From positions 186,001 to 250,000 of the forward strand of contig CALYLW010000054.1 of NCBI GenBank assembly GCA_944989445.1: DNA of 64,000 bases. Reading direction: 5' to 3'. Shown here piece by piece: positions 59,901-64,000 of the stretch. The position numbers were made by a program, and so were the translations under genes. The DNA comes from Ampullaceana balthica (taxonomy: Eukaryota; Mollusca; Gastropoda; Lymnaeidae). Each line of letters opens with the position of its first letter. Within the stretch, counting starts at the first letter, position 1. The notes below the pieces were generated by a model. That model worked only from the letters and a program-made list of their open reading frames with translations, was not told the origin of the DNA and did no database searches.

Positions 59901-62900
59901 CTCAAGTTTATATCCGGCCCTGAATATAATGTTAAGCAAACTTTCAAAGCAACAGTAAAGTAAGTCTTAAAACTTTGAGAACCAGTGATCTATATGCAGC
60001 TCGTGTGGCAGACATCGGTCGACGTTGGACCCGGAAGTGGACCCTACCATTCGTGAGTCGTCGACCAAGATCGGGGTGTCGAATCGTGTCGCAGCTCTGA
60101 CGGATTGGTCCACAGATACGTCACAGCCCTCCATCGCGTGTCGTATCGGATAACACCGGGGGGGGGGAGGGGGGGTAGAATCAGGTACGGTATATTCTAG
60201 TAATGATCTTAGCGAGTACATACTAACCTTACAGCAAATGTCTTGTTACCACGGAAACGGTAAGTAAATCAATATGAAGGGAGCCTTATAAAGTCACCGG
60301 CTATTAATATCAACGGGCGGGTGTTGTTAGGGGGAAAAGATGGACGGCCATGGGGACAGGAAGGTGAGGTTAAGCTGAGCTGCATAATTTTGTGTGCTGA
60401 GCTTTGAAAATGAGATGATGAGGTAAACAGTTGAGGCGGTGTGGTGAACACTTGAGGCGGTGAGGTTAACAGTTGAGGCGGTGAGGTTAACACTTGAGGC
60501 GGTGAGGTTAACACTTGAGGCGGTGTGGTGAACACTTGAGGCGGTGTGGTGAACAGCTGAGGCGGTGTGGTGAACAGTTGAGGCGGTTAGGTAAACAATT
60601 GAGGCAGTGTGGTGAGCACTTGAGGCGGTGTGGTAAACACTTGAGGCGGTGAGGTAAACAGCTGAGGCGGTGTGGTGAACAGTTGAGGCGGTGTGGTGAA
60701 CAGTTGAGGCGGTGTGGTGAACAGTTGAGGCGGTGAGGTAAACAGCTGAGGCGGTGAGGTAAACAGCTGAGGCGGTGTGGTGAACAGTTGAGGCGGTGTG
60801 GTGAACAGTTGAGGCGGTTAGGTAAACAGTTGAGGTAGTGTGGTGAACACTTGAGGCGTTGAGGTAAACATTTGAGGCGGTGAGGTGAATAGTTGAGGCG
60901 GTGTGGTAAACACTTGAGGCGGTGAGGTAAACAGCTGAGGTGGTGTGGTGAACAGTTGAGGCGGTGTGGTTAACAGTTGACATTGTGAATCATTCTCCAG
61001 TTAAAAATTTTGGAACTTCCCTAAAACTAGGAGAAGTTCCCTCCCTCAAGGTTAACGAATCCGATCACTGCAAGCCTCATTGGCTCACATCAGAAGTTCA
61101 ACGATGCAAAGATTCAGCAACCTTTACTCCGGGGTCTCAAACACGCGGCCCGCGGTCTTGATGCGGCCCACCAAGTGAATTCTAGTTGCCCGTCTGTAAG
61201 CTTATCATCGTAAAATTCATACGGCTAGTACTGATGAACATCAAATTTTATTTGTTAATTTTTTTATTAAGCTTACATACTTATGAAGTTAAAATTCTAA
61301 TTTAACCAAGTAATTACAACTGTACTATAGTGTAGTTGTTATTAGTGATAAGAAGTAACATGAGTTACTAGGGTCGGGTTGTTGGTTTGTGGGGGAGGGG
61401 GAGGTGGGGAGTACGGCACTTGACAGCTGTCGCATGTGCCTTCATCGGAGTTTGAGAACCCCTGGGTAACTCAAATGATTGTCTCGTGTGTGCAATTCTT
61501 CAAGCGGGGACAACTCTAACAAGTTATTGATTGCACTCTACCGTCAGCTCTACAACATAAGTCGTGCTGATGTTGTTTTTTAAAATTTATTTGTTATTTC
61601 TTCTTCCACCAGACCGGCTGCCATGACAACGCAATTGTCATTGTCCACGCGCACAGCGCTTCTCAAAACTTGTCTTTGCTGATGACCCCACTTTGAACAA
61701 CTGTTTCACGCACGTAGATCAATCTTTTGATCATTAGTTTTAAAAACAAAATGCCTCATCAGATAGAAACATTTTTTTTATTTTTTATTTTCGATCATTT
61801 TTCGGAGGTCTTAGAAATATGCCATGGTTACCCCTGGGAGGTGGGTCAGGTGCCCTACTTTGAGAAGCACTGCTCCCCCCCCCCGGCCGTTATAACAGAG
61901 CACACGGACGAGTTGAGTTTTATGACGAAATGTCCGTTGATGATGACGTTCTCAGCACGATGTGCAGTCGATATTACCTGATAGATGGACTCCGGGTGGG
62001 GGGTGGGGGGGATGTCAGTTATGCCACGGGGAAGTTGAAAACTTTTTCATAATTTCTTTTGTGTTGACATTTGAAATGTCACGACAACCCCGATGTCACC
62101 ACTAACATTACTCCCACCCCCCCAACCACTCACCCACCACACCCCCTCCGACTGTCGTCATATACTGTGTTATAAGTAAGCAGATCGTGAGATCTTCATT
62201 TAAAGAGTAAACTATGGGGCCGTCCATAAAGTACGTCACGCTCCAGAGGGGGGGGTGGGGGAGGGGGTGTAAGAAAGTATGACAGTTTGGGACAGGGGGA
62301 GGGGGGGGTCCGGCCATGTGTGACGTCACGGTGTTTTATATTAAATTTTCATTTATTTTGTTAATAAAAATAATAATTTTTGTTCGAAAGTGTGACGTAC
62401 TTTAGGGGGGGGGGTTCCAAGATTTGTGACATGGGGAGGGGGGGGAGTTACAAATGGTCGAAAATAGCGTGACGTATTTTATGGACGGCCCCTATTTGTA
62501 TTTGAACTTTACAAGCGTTATAAGCCGACTTGTAGGCCGTTCCATTCTACGATCAGAAGCGTGAAAAATATAATTTTCTTGACTTTATTATAAGCACATG
62601 GAGAGATTTTCAGTTTATTAGTGAATTATCAGAAATTGAACCTATACATTGTTAGAACCAATTTGAACACCTTTCCATTCTACGAGAAACCAAATCAAAT
62701 ATTTTTTTCCCTAAATATCCCACCCTTCAAACAAACAAACAAACAAACAAACAAACGAACAAACAAACAAACAAACATACAAACAAATTTGTTTAGTTCC
62801 TAGGCATCTGGCACTTTTTCATAATACCCACTGGCCACATCAGGGTTTGTTTCGTTTTTGTTTTTTTTGTATTCGTGATTTTTTAAAAAATATATTTTTT

Positions 62901-63354
62901 GCCATTATCTACCAGTTTTTACATTATAATTGTCTGAAAATACTTTAAAATTTCCCTATAAATCTAACGAATCAAATCATAAAACACTTTCAAACAATCC
63001 GAGATAACTAAACACAAACTATGGCGAACAAAGAGAGGCTATTCATTGTGAAAGAACCTTTCAAAATACAAAAACTTCCCGTTACATTGCGCCTCCCGGA
63101 GTCCAACACGCTAGATGCCAATGCCACTCGCCGCCACATCTATTTTCAGTGAAACTTTAAACTACACATGACGTAAATCTCATTTATCGATAAAAAATAT
63201 ACGATCGGTCTAAGTTCGATGCCTTTTAAAATTAGGTCAAATGTCGACGCCACTTAGAGATAATGTCAAATGTCAATGTCAATTCTAATGACGTCTAAGG
63301 CCAAACGTGACTTACCGCTACGTCCAATAGATTCAATCCTCAAGCCCGAGTCCA
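53815..63354 (-). CDS. CA8: Carbonic-anhydrase-related protein, CA8 type; gene-level entry (5' end outside)
   Basis: Eight exons on the minus strand encode an alpha-carbonic-anhydrase fold ending at TGA 53815-53817. Diagnostic matches to vertebrate CA8: [73 protein letters not shown] and [12 protein letters not shown]. Known: CA8 binds the IP3 receptor in neurons and lacks CO2 hydration because the first zinc His is replaced. Here that position is Arg (RFHWG), with the other two ligands (FHWG and SEH) kept. The start and first exons lie above 63354. The exon at 61906-61977 has frame problems described separately. Confidence 0.93.
54237..54349 (-). CDS. CA8: CA8 exon: [13 protein letters not shown] segment
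   Basis: [18 protein letters not shown] and [14 protein letters not shown] align with human CA8 [20 protein letters not shown]. The Thr-Pro-Pro segment is a hallmark of the carbonic anhydrase fold. Acceptor TTTAG, donor CAG|GTGAGT, phases 1 to 0. Confidence 0.96.
54701..54884. mobile_element. hAT-type MITE with perfect 8-bp TSD
   Basis: Ends CAGGGGCGTAACTGGG and, inverted, CAGAGGCGTAACAACG. CCAACAAT is duplicated at 54693-54700 and 54885-54892. A relative carrying an insertion lies at 56300-56735. Confidence 0.88.
55263..55447. mobile_element. MITE with CAGTGCCG ends
   Basis: CAGTGCCG at the left and CGGCACTG at the right. Shared interior blocks (AAGCTATA, TTAGGGC, ATATCTCAAAT, ATCCGGC) recur at about 59761-59925, a second copy. 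Confidence 0.6.
55570..55621 (-). CDS. CA8: CA8 exon: FNPSTFLP segment
   Basis: Encodes [17 protein letters not shown] plus one base, matching human GKSKTIPCFNPNTLLP. Acceptor TTTTCAG, donor CCAG|GTAATC, phases 0 to 1. Confidence 0.95.
55828..56034 (+). repeat. 15-bp minisatellite, about 13 copies
   Basis: GACAGAGATAATCAT units with C or T at the last position and a few other variants, lying in an intron of CA8. All frames read through, which explains long but meaningless ORFs on both strands. Confidence 0.95.
56190..56252 (-). CDS. CA8: CA8 exon: IGREHNGL segment
   Basis: 21 codons, [21 protein letters not shown], aligning with human [21 protein letters not shown] without gaps (shown here only to identify the exon). 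Acceptor TTCCAG, donor AAG|GTGAGA, phase 0. Confidence 0.95.
56300..56735. mobile_element. hAT-type MITE carrying a nested Harbinger-like MITE
   Basis: Outer element: CAGAAGCGTAACTGGG at the left and GTTGTTACGCCTCTG at the right, the family of 54701-54884. Inner element: 56329-56601, GGGGCCGTCCATAAAG to TTTATGGACGCCCC. Comparison with the uninterrupted copy (CTTGGCTAATT) shows the insertion point and a TGG repeated on both sides. Confidence 0.8.
57355..57450 (-). CDS. CA8: CA8 exon: HWNS...EEAVG segment
   Basis: 32 codons including [17 protein letters not shown] and [10 protein letters not shown], aligning with human LIHWNSTLFGSIDEAVG and GIAIIALFVQ. Acceptor ACGCAG, donor CAG|GTAAAC, phase 0. 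Confidence 0.96.
57930..58195. mobile_element. Deleted copy of the ATAAATCC element
   Basis: Has the right-hand half of the family (GCGATCGATCTGAAATTTTG, AATTTCAGCTCGCTAGC and terminal GTTAATATAAAGGATT) and a left terminus near AAATCCTTTATAT, with the GCGCACC-motif half missing. Confidence 0.65.
58335..58485. mobile_element. Palindromic foldback MITE, 151 bp
   Basis: Two arms of about 60 bp are near-perfect inverted copies (GTCCACACCTCCCAAATG and its complement; CAAGCATCACACGAA and its complement). Each arm itself contains the perfect 18-bp palindrome AAATGCTCGCGAGCATTT, at 58358-58375 and 58444-58461. Confidence 0.85.
58600..59157. mobile_element. ATAAATCC-family element, long copy
   Basis: Left ACCCGTAAAAACAAAG then ATAAATCCCTTATAT; right GTTAATATAAGGGATTTA. 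Same core as 3146-3562. Internal G-run near 58720 and an (AG)n tract at 59092-59120. Confidence 0.75.
59173..59297 (-). CDS. CA8: CA8 exon: metal-site segment
   Basis: [14 protein letters not shown] and [20 protein letters not shown] align with human LSGGPLPQGHEFEL and [20 protein letters not shown]. The first zinc ligand of active enzymes (His94 in CA2) is Arg; the His96 and His119 equivalents remain. Acceptor ACTTAG, donor GAG|GTGAGT. It needs a phase-1 upstream exon. Confidence 0.96.
59440..59716 (-). mobile_element. tRNA-derived SINE, full-length minus-strand copy
   Basis: From 59716: GGCACGGTGGTCGAGAGG, B box GGTTCGAATCC, the shared body, then GAACGAGCGTCCGTATAG and an ATAAG-like tail. 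Same family as 776-916 and 50439-50720. Confidence 0.8.
59761..59925. mobile_element. Second copy of the CAGTGCCG-type MITE
   Basis: Shares AAGCTATA, CTTAGGGC, ATATCTCAAAT and ATCCGGC in order with 55263-55447. The ends are eroded. Confidence 0.5.
60415..60980 (+). repeat. 21-bp minisatellite, about 27 copies
   Basis: Units of GAGGCGGTGTGGTGAACAGTT with GTG/GAG, GTGAAC/GTAAAC and AGTT/ACTT/AGCT variants. Period divisible by three leaves minus-strand frames open. Confidence 0.95.
61130..61464. mobile_element. hAT-type MITE, GGGGTCTCAAAC family
   Basis: Left CGGGGTCTCAAAC with GCGGCCCGCGG; right GTTTGAGAACCCCTG. This terminus and the GGCCCGC block are common in animal hAT MITEs. The target duplication is not clear. 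Confidence 0.6.
61906..61977 (-). CDS. CA8: CA8 exon with two apparent one-base shifts
   Basis: Length 72 fits phase 1 to phase 1 between an acceptor (ATCAG) and a donor (TCC|GTGTGC). The incoming frame gives NIDCTSC, aligned with human NYVVCRDC, then TGA. The frame one base on gives [16 protein letters not shown], aligned with EVTNDGHTIQVILKSKS. To enter the next exon (V|LSGGPL) the frame must shift back. One extra base near 61956 and one missing base near the donor would explain everything. Sequencing error, a polymorphic null allele or a decaying copy are all possible. Confidence 0.65.
62216..62492. mobile_element. Harbinger-like MITE with TAT duplication
   Basis: GGGGCCGTCCATAAAG to TTTATGGACGGCCCC flanked by TAT at 62213-62215 and 62493-62495. 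The cleanest copy of the family in the window. Confidence 0.85.
62727..62787 (+). repeat. (AAAC)n microsatellite
   Basis: About 15 AAAC units with one G and one T interruption. Confidence 0.9.
63316..63354 (-). CDS. CA8: CA8 exon: short beta-strand segment
   Basis: 39 bases, only one open frame: [12 protein letters not shown]. It fits the human PSLLDVRLS strand before NYVVCRDC. Acceptor TTTACAG, donor AGCG|GTAAGT, phase 1 to 1, compatible with the next exon's acceptor. Confidence 0.65.
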
Positions 63355-63861
63355 CTGTAAAATAAAAAAATATATTTTTTTTTCCAAGATCAAATATTTA
63401 GAAGTGACAACATGAAATGTATAAAAAAATGAGGTCAATGGTAAACACTCGGCACAAATGATGCGAGAAGTTTGGCATTCGCAAAACCAAACCAAACAAA
63501 AAAAAACCCAGTAAATTTATCTCATTTAAAATACAGATTAAAACAAAAATAATAGCAAAATAATAATTTTGCGAGTAACATTTCTTATTTCTTAGACACG
63601 CCGTTCTTCAGTTTCTAAGTTGTGGGAAAACAAATTGTTACTATTTAGCGTGATAGTGATCTACTTTTAAAAAAATAATTTAAAAATTTGATTCGCTTTT
63701 CCACAGTGTTCATTCCAAGCGCAATTTAAGTGAGCAAAAGAGAGGAAAGTGGGTTATCTAAGTAAGGGCAGGTAATCTTTTTTTAAAAACTTTATCACAG
63801 TTGGAATACTATGAAATACCCCCACACACACACACTCACACACGCAAACACACAGACTTAC

Positions 63862-63887
63862 CATTTCTCCCGCCACCTTTGAAAGAG
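63862..63887 (-). CDS. Candidate CA8 micro-exon
   Basis: 26 bases between CTATAG and GTAAGT in a frame that would enter the 63354 exon correctly (SFKGGGRN then V). No convincing similarity to carbonic anhydrases and a weak pyrimidine tract, so probably chance. Confidence 0.15.
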
Positions 63888-64000
63888 CTATAGTTTACTC
63901 CCTTTTTTAATGACTACCACCGATTGAATGTGACATTTGATAACGCGTTGACATTTTAGCAACGTGTGACATTAACATTATTTCGACACATGGCAATTGC

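Noticed and set aside
60327..60983. 218-codon Thr/Ser/His-rich frame
   Set aside because: Generated by the 21-bp minisatellite; no splice or start context.

Overview
This is animal nuclear DNA: AT-rich, with GT-AG introns, tRNA-derived SINEs, many MITEs and long minisatellites. The family content and divergence suggest a lophotrochozoan, most likely a gastropod mollusc; the species is an inference. Two protein-coding genes can be rebuilt exon by exon, both on the minus strand.

Gene 1 (33225 down to beyond base 1) is a JARID2 orthologue, the Jumonji/ARID accessory subunit of PRC2. Twenty canonical exons join with consistent splice phases and encode the first about 1,350 residues. In order these hold a ubiquitin-interacting motif, the lysine motif that PRC2 methylates in vertebrates, a basic region, JmjN, ARID, a JmjC fold lacking the metal ligands, and the start of the C5HC2 finger. 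One exon has an unusual alternative. Either it is spliced at 26892, or it reads on for another 6.7 kb of open frame to a stop at 20156, followed within about 45 bases by AATAAA. That form would be a roughly 2,750-residue JARID2 without ARID or JmjC.

Gene 2 (63354 or higher down to 53815) is a carbonic-anhydrase-related protein of the CA8 type. Eight exons are visible and the 5' end lies outside the window. It carries Arg at the first zinc-ligand position, as in vertebrate CA8. One exon (61906-61977) shows two compensating one-base shifts.

Between the genes (33.2-53.8 kb) lies a repeat-dense region. It holds a 21-copy 30-bp array inside a longer TTCCTAC-type array, two copies of a large Harbinger-like element (one with a Helitron-like insertion, the other an empty site for it), a foldback element whose right arm is split by Helitron-like units, and a broken hAT/BED transposase. 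The introns hold hAT-type MITEs, SINEs with target-site duplications, and several minisatellites. Open frames running through the tandem arrays are artefacts of period lengths divisible by three.
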